From: Allobosea sp.
GTDB lineage: Bacteria; Pseudomonadota; Alphaproteobacteria; Rhizobiales; Kaistiaceae
NCBI GenBank assembly: GCA_017307955.1
Contig: JAFKFV010000019.1
Coordinates: 62,001-126,000, forward strand
DNA length: 64,000 nucleotides
Direction: 5' to 3'
Shown here: piece after piece, positions 9,025 to 16,510 of the stretch
Layout of the letters: the number at the start of each line of letters is the position of its first letter
How positions within the stretch are numbered: position 1 is the stretch's first letter
The notes under the pieces: generated by a model
What the model was told of the DNA's origin: nothing
Databases searched by the model: none
What the model saw: only the letters and a program-made list of their open reading frames with translations
Translations under genes and position numbers: made by a program

Positions 9025-9861
9025 TTAGATGGACTTCATCGCGCCGATGGCGATCAGCTTCTCGACCAGCATGTCGTTGACCTGACCGGTCAGCGCAAGC
9101 CCATTGTCGAGTTCGAAGCGGCGAACCGCGTCCTCGGTGTCGCCCCCGCCCTCTCCGTCGACGCGGATCGGGCCGTAGCCGATATCGTTGAGCGCCGACT
9201 GCACCTTGCGGATGCGCGCGGCCGATTGCGCGGGATCGATCGATCCGGTCGCGGTCGGATCGGCGGGCTGCGCAGGTGTGCTGGCGGCCGAGGGACCATC
9301 GGGCGAAGCTGAAGCATCGCTCGATTTCGGCAGCACCTTGCGGAGGAGCGCCAGCAGCCTCGCGCTCGGCTGCCCCGTCGCCGGCAGGCCCTGCTCGGTC
9401 TCGAAGGCGGTGATCGCCGCGCGGGTCTGGCGACCCATCTTGCCGTCGACGGCGCCGTCATAGAGCTTCAGCGCCGCCAGCGCGCGCTGCGTCTCCATAA
9501 GGAGTTGAACGGGATCGGTCGGGATGGGCGCGGCTGCAGGAGCGTTTGCGAGCGGCGCTGTCGCTCTGGAGGATCCACCTGCGGCCGGCTCTGCGCGCTG
9601 CTTCGGCAGCGGCACCGCGCTCGTCGCATCCGCTCCGGCATCGGGCCGCGTCACGAAGAACGGCGCCGGGTGATGCGCGGTCTGGAAATAGGCGGCATTG
9701 GTGACGATGGCGCCGACCACGATCACGACCATCACGAAACCGCCGGTACGAACCGGATTCTCGATCACGGCATCGGCAATACGGCCGAAGAGACCGTCGG
9801 GCTCGGTATAGACGTCGCGGCGGCGCACCACCGGCTTCGCTTTCGGGCGACGCTCAGGCAA
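9025..9861 (-). CDS. Membrane-anchored peptidoglycan-binding-domain protein
   Basis: A protein of about 278 residues with a basic cytoplasmic N-terminus, one membrane segment (GGFVMVVIVVGAIVTNAAYF), a Pro/Ala-rich periplasmic linker and two PG_binding_1-like repeats. The first contains YDGAVDGKMGRQTRAAITAF, the second YGPIRVDGEGGGDTEDAVRRF. It probably tethers the inner membrane to the cell wall. I chose TTG 9861 because AAGGAG lies 7 bases upstream; an in-frame ATG at 9879 has no such site and would give 284 residues. Either start overlaps the end of the upstream histidine-kinase gene, so the two are translationally coupled and may act together in envelope sensing. Confidence 0.82.
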   Translation of the reverse strand: MPERRPKAKPVVRRRDVYTEPDGLFGRIADAVIENPVRTGGFVMVVIVVGAIVTNAAYFQTAHHPAPFFVTRPDAGADATSAVPLPKQRAEPAAGGSSRATAPLANAPAAAPIPTDPVQLLMETQRALAALKLYDGAVDGKMGRQTRAAITAFETEQGLPATGQPSARLLALLRKVLPKSSDASASPDGPSAASTPAQPADPTATGSIDPAQSAARIRKVQSALNDIGYGPIRVDGEGGGDTEDAVRRFELDNGLALTGQVNDMLVEKLIAIGAMKSI

Positions 9862-11617
9862 TGCGGCGCTCCTTCTCATAGGCGATGCCGCCCGGCGCCG
9901 CGCGGCGCTCCACCGGCCGCGTCACGGCCTCGGCCGGCAGAGTCACCGAGACGGTGGTCCCCTCGCCGGGCTTGCTGGCGATGGCGAGCGTGCCGCCATG
10001 CAGGTGGACCAGTCCCTTCACGACCGAGAGGCCGAGCCCGGTTCCCTCGTAGCGGCGGTTGATGTCGGCATCCGCCTGGACGAAGGGAGTGCCGAGCCGC
10101 GGCAGGTCGTCGGCCGAAATGCCGATGCCGGTATCCGCAACCTCGATGACGATGCCGCCCTGCCCCTCCCGCGCCGAGATCATCACCGTGCCGCCGGCCT
10201 CGGTGAACTTGGCGGCGTTGGAGAGGAGGTTCAACAGGATCTGCCGGCAGGCGCGGCGGTCGGCGAGGAGGTCCGGCAGGCCGGGCTCGATGCGCCGCTC
10301 GAGGCGGAGGTGGCGGCTGGCGATCTGGTGCGACATCATCTCGATGGCGCTCTCGACCAGCCCGGCGACCGGGACCGGCTCGACATGGATCTCGAAGCGG
10401 CCCGCTTCGATCTTCGACATGTCGAGGATGCTGTTCACCACCTCGAGCAGATGCTCGCCGGAGGAGCGGATCAGCCGCGCATAGTCGCGATGGCGCTCGA
10501 ACTCGAAGCGGCCGAACAATTGTTGTTCGAGAATGTCGGAAAAACCGATGATCGCGTTGAGTGGTGTTCGCAGTTCGTGGCTCATATTGGCGAGGAACTG
10601 GCTCTTCGCCCGGTTCGCCTGCTCGGCGGCGCGGCTCGCCTCGGCGAAGGCGGCCTCCTGCGCTTTGCGGAAATTGATGTCGCGGGTCACCGCGACGACG
10701 CTGCGCCCCGATGTCGGATCGACAACCGGCCGGCAGCGCATCTCGACCCAGGTGAAGCCGGCGGTCTCCTCCGGGCCGACCCGCAGGCGGAATTCGGCCG
10801 TGACGGTTTCGCCGGTACGGTCGGCCTCGGAGAGAGCCCTGAGGAAGGCCGGCCGGTCACCGATCAGCACGCGTTGGAAGAGACCCTGCCCCAGGAGATC
10901 CGAGGGCGGGCAGGCGGCCAGCGCCCGGGCGGCCGGCGAGGCGAAGGTCACGTCGCCATTGGCGAGATGCCGGGTGATGAGGTCGGTCGCATTGTCGGCG
11001 AGCAGGCGATAGCGATGGTCGCCGAGTCGCGCCGCGGCGCTGGCCTCGGCATGCAGCGTCTCGACGCGGATCGCGATCAGCGCGGCATAGAGGACGGCGC
11101 CCGCGATGACCGCCGGACCAAAGGCGGGCTGTACCGCGAGCTGCGCCGGCAGGCCGAGGGCCGTCAATGCGAGCACGGCAGCGAGCGCAGCGACGGCGAG
11201 CCCGGCAGCCGCACCCATCACGCGCCGCGATCCGGCGAGCCCGGCTTCCGCGGGGACCAGGACCAGCCAGGCGAGCGCCGGCGAGGCCATCCCTCCTGTG
11301 AAGGCCGCGAGCCAGGCGACGAGGGTCGCAAGCGCCGCTGAGGAGAGGAGCTGCGCAATTCCGTAACTGCCGGTCCGCGACAGAAAAGCGGCGATCGGCA
11401 GCGGGGCGACGAGAAGCAGAAAGGCGATGGCGACGGCGGGTGACGGAAAGCCGGCGACGGCGAGCCAGACCGGAATCGCGAGCAGGGCCAACAGCCCGGC
11501 AACGAGATGCGCGGCGATGAAGCTGCGATGACGCGCGGCGACCAGCGGGTCCTCCGCCGCGCGGCCGTGCACCAGCCCATCCATGATCCGCCGCAAGGGC
11601 TCGAAGGAAACCGTCAT
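9854..11617 (-). CDS. Membrane PAS-domain sensor histidine kinase
   Basis: A 587-residue kinase. The first 200 residues hold about six hydrophobic segments. A PAS domain follows (about 205-320), then a short coiled coil, the dimerisation box FLANMSHELRTPLNAIIGFS with phospho-acceptor His347, and an HATPase_c domain with N box (NLLSNAAKFTEAGG), G1 (ADTGIGI) and G2 (GTGLGLSVVKGL). The arrangement resembles PleC/DivJ-type kinases of alphaproteobacteria, but no receiver domain or partner regulator is nearby. An in-frame TTG at 11623 is an alternative start; ATG 11617 is preferred. It is cotranscribed with the overlapping peptidoglycan-binding protein. Confidence 0.9.
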   Translation of the reverse strand: MTVSFEPLRRIMDGLVHGRAAEDPLVAARHRSFIAAHLVAGLLALLAIPVWLAVAGFPSPAVAIAFLLLVAPLPIAAFLSRTGSYGIAQLLSSAALATLVAWLAAFTGGMASPALAWLVLVPAEAGLAGSRRVMGAAAGLAVAALAAVLALTALGLPAQLAVQPAFGPAVIAGAVLYAALIAIRVETLHAEASAAARLGDHRYRLLADNATDLITRHLANGDVTFASPAARALAACPPSDLLGQGLFQRVLIGDRPAFLRALSEADRTGETVTAEFRLRVGPEETAGFTWVEMRCRPVVDPTSGRSVVAVTRDINFRKAQEAAFAEASRAAEQANRAKSQFLANMSHELRTPLNAIIGFSDILEQQLFGRFEFERHRDYARLIRSSGEHLLEVVNSILDMSKIEAGRFEIHVEPVPVAGLVESAIEMMSHQIASRHLRLERRIEPGLPDLLADRRACRQILLNLLSNAAKFTEAGGTVMISAREGQGGIVIEVADTGIGISADDLPRLGTPFVQADADINRRYEGTGLGLSVVKGLVHLHGGTLAIASKPGEGTTVSVTLPAEAVTRPVERRAAPGGIAYEKERRIA

Positions 11618-11887
11618 ACGCAAAACACAACTGCCGGTGCCGTTCCGGCCGTCGGCCGCACCCCGCCAAGGCCTCGGTCGGGACCTGCGGATCGTGGCAG
11701 TTGCGGCTTAAGGAACGTTGAAGGCAGGCTGAAAGCGCGCCGCGCAGGACGCGCCGTAATCATTCGAACTTGAATCAATTCCGCCCGAACGGTTGAACGC
11801 GGCTTTCAATCGGAGCGTGGGAGGGTCGCCGTCGGATCACGAGAAACGTGGTGTCTCGATCCTGTCTCACGTTCGGAGGGCAGACCC

Positions 11888-12067
11888 TTGCTCATCATCC
11901 GCGCCCTCTTCTGGCTGACGGTCGTGTTGCTGCTCATCCCAGGCGGTGGAAGCAAGAACAGCGCATCCCTCACCAGTGGCGCGGCCGATGCTGTGCAGCT
12001 TGGAAGGCTGAAGGCCCGGGACGCCGCGCCGGGCTCCCTGCCGGAGCGTGCGGCCGGCCAAACCTGA
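11888..12067 (+). CDS. Small DUF5330-like membrane protein
   Basis: A 59-residue protein that is easily missed because it starts with TTG. GGAGGG (11875-11880) lies 7 bases before TTG 11888. The N-terminus is one hydrophobic helix (LIIRALFWLTVVLLLIPGG), followed by a polar tail. This layout of an I/L-R-x-x-F-W-L helix ending in Pro resembles small Rhizobiales proteins of the DUF5330 type. It ends 44 bases before sufE on the same strand. The function is unknown; the membrane location is inferred from the helix. Confidence 0.62.
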   Translation: MLIIRALFWLTVVLLLIPGGGSKNSASLTSGAADAVQLGRLKARDAAPGSLPERAAGQT

Positions 12068-12111
12068 ATGCCGCCCTCCCCCTCCGGCGCGAAAGCCTCT
12101 ATATCCCGCGC

Positions 12112-12543
12112 ATGGACACGCCTGCACTGCCCTCGATCGACGCGATCATCGACGACTTCGCCTTCCTCGACGAATGGGAAGATCGCTACCGCTATCTCAT
12201 CGAACTGGGACGACAGCTGCCGCCGCTCGCCGCCGAGGCTCACAGCGACGCCAACAAGGTTCAGGGCTGCGCGAGCCAGGTCTGGCTGCAGAAGTCGCTG
12301 CGCGAGACCGGCGATGGACCGCGGCTCGACTTCGAGGGCGACAGTGACGCGCTGATCGTCCGCGGTCTCGTCGCCATCGTCATCGCTCTCTTCTCCGGCC
12401 ATACACCCGCCGAGATCCTCGCCACCGATGCCGAGGCCGTCTTCGGGCGCCTCGGCCTCAAGGACCACCTGTCGCAGCAGCGCTCCAACGGGCTTCGGTC
12501 GATGGTCGCGCGGATCAGAGCCGAGGCGGCCGCGGCCGCCTGA
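12112..12543 (+). CDS. sufE: SufE family Fe-S cluster assembly protein
   Basis: A 143-residue SufE-like protein that accepts sulfur from a cysteine desulfurase (SufS) for iron-sulfur cluster building in the cytoplasm. The diagnostic segment is NKVQGCASQVWL, whose Cys is the sulfur acceptor. An N-terminal helix (IIDDFAFLDEWEDRYRYLIE) and a GHTPAEIL motif also match the family, and the length is normal. The start is ATG 12112; a longer open frame back to 11848 overlaps the TTG-started small gene and has no family similarity. No other suf gene is in the window, as is common for stand-alone sufE in alphaproteobacteria. Confidence 0.92.
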   Translation: MDTPALPSIDAIIDDFAFLDEWEDRYRYLIELGRQLPPLAAEAHSDANKVQGCASQVWLQKSLRETGDGPRLDFEGDSDALIVRGLVAIVIALFSGHTPAEILATDAEAVFGRLGLKDHLSQQRSNGLRSMVARIRAEAAAAA

Positions 12544-12552
12544 GTGCCTGGC

Positions 12553-13326
12553 TCAACCCGCCCGCCGGCGCTCCTGCCCCACCGCCTCGCTGGCGAGGCC
12601 GTAATGGCGGGCGAGCGCCGAGAGCCCGAGCCGGATCACCAGCTTCGCCGAACGCTGCGGCCAGCCACGCTCGCTCTCGATCTGCTCGATGCTCTTCAGA
12701 AAGCAGCAGAAATCGACCACAGCGCCCGCGAGTTCCGGGCCGAGCGAGTCGACCGCCCTACCTACGCGGAGCCGCGCCGCGAGTGTCGCGTCGGTCAGTT
12801 CCGCGATTCCCCCCGCATGGCCGCTGCCGCGTGTCGCGCTCGCAGCCGGATTCCAACTCGCGGTGATGGAGGGCATCATCTGGCCGCGCGTGAAGTCGGA
12901 GCGCAGCCTTTCGCCCGCCTCGAAGGCGGCAGCGTCGATCAGCGGCTGGCCGTCGCGCCCTTTTCGGCTCCGCAACCAGGCGAGCGGGCTCTCGCTGCGG
13001 TTGACCGTGACGGCCCGCCGCTCGCCGCCGACGGTGATCACGGATGCCGCGCGATCCTGATGCTGAACGGCGATGTCGCCTTCGGCGAGCATCCGGCGGA
13101 CCATCAAGCGGCCGGCCCGCGATAGGCGGTAGCGCCCTGCCTCACCTGCGACTTCCAGCGCGCCCCGAGCGAGCAGGCTCCTGACGGCCGCCTCGCTGAC
13201 CGCCGCCTCCCGTTGCACTTCCGGACCGCCGCTGAGGAGCTTCGCGGCGCCGTTCGAAAGCGCCACCGTCGCTCCCGCCGACGACAGCCGCTTTGCCAGC
13301 CGGCGCTCGTCCGCATCCATCTTCAT
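12553..13326 (-). CDS. DUF6456 domain protein
   Basis: A 257-residue protein. The N-terminal 100 residues look like a winged-helix fold (SEAAVRSLLARGALEV, then GRYRLSRAGRLMVRR). The C-terminal part carries the DUF6456 signature LTDATLAARLRVGRAVDSLG, then VVDFCCFLKSIEQIE, ending near LARHYGL. This alphaproteobacterial family is uncharacterised, but the fold suggests DNA binding. ATG 13326 overlaps the stop of the upstream DnaA-domain-IV-like gene by four bases, a pairing seen widely in Rhizobiales, so the two proteins probably work together. It converges with sufE, with 9 bases between stops. Confidence 0.78.
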   Translation of the reverse strand: MKMDADERRLAKRLSSAGATVALSNGAAKLLSGGPEVQREAAVSEAAVRSLLARGALEVAGEAGRYRLSRAGRLMVRRMLAEGDIAVQHQDRAASVITVGGERRAVTVNRSESPLAWLRSRKGRDGQPLIDAAAFEAGERLRSDFTRGQMMPSITASWNPAASATRGSGHAGGIAELTDATLAARLRVGRAVDSLGPELAGAVVDFCCFLKSIEQIESERGWPQRSAKLVIRLGLSALARHYGLASEAVGQERRRAG

Positions 13327-13691
13327 TGCGAGAAATCCCGCGCAGCTAGGCGGCCGGCGATTGCGGCGTCCAGGCTGTCGATGAGAGCATCGAAGACAGC
13401 GTCGTCCCGCGTCTCCTCGATCCGGCGACAGGCATGGGCAGCGGTCGTGCGGTCGCGGCGAAAGAGCCGTCCGGCCTCGGTGAAGGAGAGGCCGAGCCGC
13501 GTGCGGGCGAGATAGATCGCCACTTGGCGCGCCAGCGCCACACGCGCCGTGCCGCGGACGGGCGACAGGATCCTGTCCGGCCGGATGCCGAGCGCCTCAC
13601 CGATCGCCTCGGTCAGCATGCGTCGCAACCGTTCCTCGCCGTCCACCTGACCGCGCGGCCCCTCGGTCGCCCCGCCTTGTTGAAACTGCAT
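13323..13691 (-). CDS. Stand-alone DnaA domain IV-like helix-turn-helix protein
   Basis: A 122-residue protein corresponding only to the C-terminal DNA-binding domain of the replication initiator DnaA. Helices include RQVAIYLARTRLGLSFTEAG, and the DnaA signature region appears as LFRRDRTTAAHACRRIEE (compare F.RDHTTV.HA...I in DnaA). No AAA+ domain is present, so it cannot be an initiator by itself; it may bind DnaA-box-like sites as a regulator. It forms a two-gene operon with the DUF6456 gene. A perfect TAGGAA-N4-TTCCTA palindrome lies 39 bases upstream of the start and could be an autoregulatory site. Confidence 0.8.
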   Translation of the reverse strand: MQFQQGGATEGPRGQVDGEERLRRMLTEAIGEALGIRPDRILSPVRGTARVALARQVAIYLARTRLGLSFTEAGRLFRRDRTTAAHACRRIEETRDDAVFDALIDSLDAAIAGRLAARDFSQ

Positions 13692-13729
13692 GATCTCACC
13701 TATCCCGACTCAACTGCGAATTGCCGATC

Positions 13730-13753
13730 TAGGAATTACTTCCTATTCGTAGG
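13730..13753. promoter_or_regulatory. Palindrome upstream of the DnaA-like gene
   Basis: TAGGAA (13730-13735) and TTCCTA (13740-13745) form a perfect inverted repeat with a 4-base spacer. A second, overlapping short palindrome CCTA-TTCG-TAGG spans 13742-13753. The position just upstream of the minus-strand start at 13691 fits an operator. The binding protein is unknown. Confidence 0.4.
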
Positions 13754-13830
13754 CTAACGCGGTTTCGCGCGGCGGGGATAGATTCTTTTGGCTGCAACCG
13801 GCCGCTGCTTCGCAGCCGGTGGAAAAAGCA

Positions 13831-13865
13831 AAGGCCCGGCGCGGGGCCGGGCCTTCGTCAACTCT
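13831..13865 (-). terminator. Terminator of mucR
   Basis: A perfect 10-bp stem, AAGGCCCGGC (13831-13840) with GCCGGGCCTT (13846-13855). Read on the minus strand it is followed by TTTGCTTTTTCC, a usable U-rich tail. It lies 32 bases past the mucR stop. Confidence 0.8.
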
Positions 13866-13886
13866 GGCAGCGCTGGCTGCGGGCGA

Positions 13887-14300
13887 TCAGCGGCGCTTGC
13901 GCTGCTGGCCGAGGCCCATCTTCTTGGCGAGCTCGGAACGCGCCGCGGCGTAGTTGGGAGCGACCATCGGATAGTCGGCCGGAAGACCCCACTTCTCGCG
14001 GTATTCTTCGGGCGACAGATCGTAATGCGTGCGCAGGTGTCGCTTCAGCGACTTGAACTTCTTGCCGTCTTCCAGGCAGACGATGAAGTCCGGGAACACC
14101 GACTTCTTCGGGTTCACGGCGGGCTTCAGCGGCTCCGGCTCCGGCTCGACGACGCCGCCATGGGTGCGGTTCAGCGCCTGGAAAACCTCGGAGATCAGAC
14201 CCGGGAGATCAGCCGCGGAGACCGAGTTGTTGCTGACGTAAGCCGACACAATATCCGCCGTCAGATCGATCAGGTCGCTGCCTACGATTTTGTCGCTCAT
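13887..14300 (-). CDS. mucR: MucR/Ros family transcriptional regulator
   Basis: A 137-residue global regulator that binds AT-rich DNA and controls exopolysaccharide, motility and cell-cycle genes in Rhizobiales. ATG 14300 gives the conserved N-terminus MSDKIVGSDLIDLTADIV, the oligomerisation region. The zinc-finger-like domain runs VCLEDGKKFKSLKRHLRTHYD, followed by LSPEEYREKWGLPADYPM and a basic C-terminus. The second Cys of classical Ros fingers is Asp here (C-L-E-D), as in MucR-type and zinc-free Ml proteins. It is monocistronic, with a clear terminator and an AT-rich upstream region typical of MucR autoregulation. Longer N-terminal readings are not supported. Confidence 0.93.
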   Translation of the reverse strand: MSDKIVGSDLIDLTADIVSAYVSNNSVSAADLPGLISEVFQALNRTHGGVVEPEPEPLKPAVNPKKSVFPDFIVCLEDGKKFKSLKRHLRTHYDLSPEEYREKWGLPADYPMVAPNYAAARSELAKKMGLGQQRKRR

Positions 14301-14440
14301 TTTGCGCTCGAACCTCTTCGGAATAGTGGGGAGAAAATCGGCAGGGGCTCCGCAGGACTTCAAAGCGTGATCATCGCGCCTGCTGCCCCGGCACCGCGAC
14401 GATCGAAGCCATACGGCACCCGATTGGTTACTGGTCGCGA

Positions 14441-14469
14441 TCTATATAAGTCCGTCCCGGCGAATACAA
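14441..14469 (-). promoter_or_regulatory. mucR: Possible mucR promoter
   Basis: On the minus strand TTGTAT (14469-14464) and TATAGA (14446-14441) are separated by 17 bases, about 140 bases upstream of the mucR ATG. Both hexamers are imperfect matches to the housekeeping consensus. Further upstream, to 14570, lie AT-rich stretches that could hold MucR sites. Confidence 0.35.
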
Positions 14470-14570
14470 GCGCCAAGTTTCGCTGCGATCGCCCACCCCA
14501 CAACTAGAACGACGCGGCGTTTCGTCTCGTTTCGATCTATTCAATTCGAACACAATTCGGCCGCAACCCA

Positions 14571-16244
14571 TCACAAGGCTGCGATCAACAGCACGATACC
14601 GAGAAGTGCCGTCGCCGCGAGCGCTATGTCGCCGGTCCGCCAATTGCCCGCGTCGGACGTCATCCGCACCCAAGCCCTTGCCAGCAGACGATTTTCTTGC
14701 CTCGCGGCATCGGATGCGGGAATGAGGGCCAGCCGTGCCGCTCGCCATGCGGCGCTTGCACGGTGCCCGATCATCGCCGGGGCCACACGCCACAACCAGT
14801 CAGCGTCCAGGGTAATGGCTGCACGCGGCGCAAGTATTGCCAGCAACATTACGAAACAAATCGCCGCCGCGACCAAAAGCATGATCTGGAACAGGATATG
14901 GTCCGGCGTCAGCACAGCGACGTCCGCGATCGCGGGAACGAGGCTGGTCAAAAGCGACGGCACGAAGCCGATCGCGAGAATCGCCGCGCCCACGAGGGCC
15001 ATGGCTGCGAACATGGTGACGGGCACCGGTGCCGCGGCCACAGGATCCACCTTCGGCCGCAGCATGGCGAACCACGGCAGTCTCAACCCCGCATAGAGCA
15101 GCGAGCCGGCCGAAACCGCTGTCAGCAGGAACCAGGCCGTGGCGGCCTTGTCTTCGGCAAGCGCCTGCATGATCGCGGATTTGCTGACGAACCCCGCCGT
15201 CAGCGGCAGGGCGGCGAGCGCGAGGCCGCCGAGGATCATCGCCGCCGTCACCAGCGGCATTGACCGGGCAAGGCCGCCGAGCGCCGTCAGCCGCGCCGTT
15301 CCGGTTGCCCGCAGCACCGTGCCCGCCGCCATCATCAGGAGCGACTTGTAGAGGATGTGGACGAAGGCATGCGCCGTCGCGGCGCCGAGCGCCAGCGGCG
15401 TGCCGATGCCGACGGCGACGACCATGAACCCGACCTGCCCGACGATCGAATAGGAGAGCACCCGCCGGATGTCGTTCTCTATCAGGGCGTAGACCATGCC
15501 GTAGACGGCCATGACGAGACCGATCGGCACGAGCATGGATTCGCCCGGGAACAGCCGGATCAGGACTGCGACCGCCGCTTTCGTCGTGAAGGCGGAGAGG
15601 AAGACCGCGCCCGACCAGGACGCGCGCGGATAGGCATCCGCGACCCAGGCCGAAACGGGTGGCGCACCGGCATTCACGAGGACGCCGGCGAGGATCAGCA
15701 GCGAGGCGGTCGAATCCGCCGAAAAGGCGCGAAGCGCGAGGCCGCCGCTGCCCATGGACGCGGCGATGCCGGCAAAGAGCAGCACGCCGCCGAAGGCGTG
15801 CATGAGCGCATAGCGAATGCCGGCTCGCGCCGCGCCATTGGCGAAAATGACGAGCGTCGAGCCGATCGCCATCACTTCCCAGAAGACGAAGAGGGTGAGG
15901 AGATCCCCCGCGAACACGACGCCCTGCGCGGCGGCGGCATAGAGAAGCACGGCGGCCCGTTCGGCGGTGCTCTTCTGGTCCAGGGCGAAAATGGCGCCCG
16001 CGATGGCGGCGAAGGCGAATGCAGTGCCGAAGACCCGCGCCGTCGCATCGGGCGCAACAGGCGTCAACGTCATGCCGAGCCAGCTGACCGTCGCGCTGCC
16101 CTCCGGCACCGTCCAGACGAGGACGAGCGCGAGGAGCGGCGCGGCCACGGAGACGAGGTTCTGAAGGGCGCCGCGCGTGAAGGCGACGGCGAGGCTCCCG
16201 ACAACAAGCGGCCAGAAGGGCGCGAGCAGCAGAGTCTCAGCCAT
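14571..16244 (-). CDS. Mrp-type antiporter subunit D-like protein (third paralogue, divergent)
   Basis: A 557-residue polytopic membrane protein of the proton-pumping NuoL/M/N and MrpA/D family, with about 14 hydrophobic segments. The TM5-region Glu is present (FVFWEVMAIGSTLVI). The aligned TM7 segment reads GVLVNAGAPPVSAWVADAY, so the conserved Lys is Asn191 and the usual PLH is PVS. Later helices (FTTKAAVAVLIRLFPGE, SYSIVGQVGFMVVAVGIG) are conserved. ATG 16244 follows GAGGAGGAG; a longer reading to 16415 lies within the upstream gene. It is the last gene of the mrp operon. The missing Lys suggests a changed role in ion transfer compared with the other two paralogues. Confidence 0.88.
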   Translation of the reverse strand: MAETLLLAPFWPLVVGSLAVAFTRGALQNLVSVAAPLLALVLVWTVPEGSATVSWLGMTLTPVAPDATARVFGTAFAFAAIAGAIFALDQKSTAERAAVLLYAAAAQGVVFAGDLLTLFVFWEVMAIGSTLVIFANGAARAGIRYALMHAFGGVLLFAGIAASMGSGGLALRAFSADSTASLLILAGVLVNAGAPPVSAWVADAYPRASWSGAVFLSAFTTKAAVAVLIRLFPGESMLVPIGLVMAVYGMVYALIENDIRRVLSYSIVGQVGFMVVAVGIGTPLALGAATAHAFVHILYKSLLMMAAGTVLRATGTARLTALGGLARSMPLVTAAMILGGLALAALPLTAGFVSKSAIMQALAEDKAATAWFLLTAVSAGSLLYAGLRLPWFAMLRPKVDPVAAAPVPVTMFAAMALVGAAILAIGFVPSLLTSLVPAIADVAVLTPDHILFQIMLLVAAAICFVMLLAILAPRAAITLDADWLWRVAPAMIGHRASAAWRAARLALIPASDAARQENRLLARAWVRMTSDAGNWRTGDIALAATALLGIVLLIAAL

Positions 16245-16497
16245 CCCGCTCCTCCTCCTCGGTCCGTGTCTCCGGCCGCCGGGCAATATCGGCCCAGAGG
16301 GTTGCCAGCGCGATCGCCACGACCGCCGCGACGATGCCGTACCAGGCTGCGAAGCCCGGCGTGCCGTCGATGCCGAAGGCGGGATGGTGGCTGACGAGGA
16401 AATCGCAGCGGACAAGGGCGATCAGGAGAACCGCGAGCCCAATGGCGAGGCGCAGCCTTGTCCCCTTGAGCCCTGCGAAGGTGCCGCTCCAGGTCAT
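16237..16497 (-). CDS. Small two-helix membrane protein within the mrp operon
   Basis: An 86-residue protein with two hydrophobic helices (about LRLAIGLAVLLIALVRCDFL and FAAWYGIVAAVVAIALATLW) and a charged C-terminal tail rich in Glu and Arg. AAGGAG lies 7 bases before ATG 16497. It starts 13 bases after the upstream antiporter subunit stop and overlaps the next one by 8 bases, so it is translated as part of the operon. It is not one of the canonical MrpA-G subunits as far as I can tell. It could be an accessory or assembly subunit. Confidence 0.72.
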   Translation of the reverse strand: MTWSGTFAGLKGTRLRLAIGLAVLLIALVRCDFLVSHHPAFGIDGTPGFAAWYGIVAAVVAIALATLWADIARRPETRTEEEERDG

Positions 16498-16510
16498 GAT
16501 CGGGCTCCTT

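Noticed and set aside
11848..12111. N-terminal extension of sufE to 231 residues.
   Set aside because: The extension has no SufE similarity and overlaps a better supported TTG-started gene in another frame.
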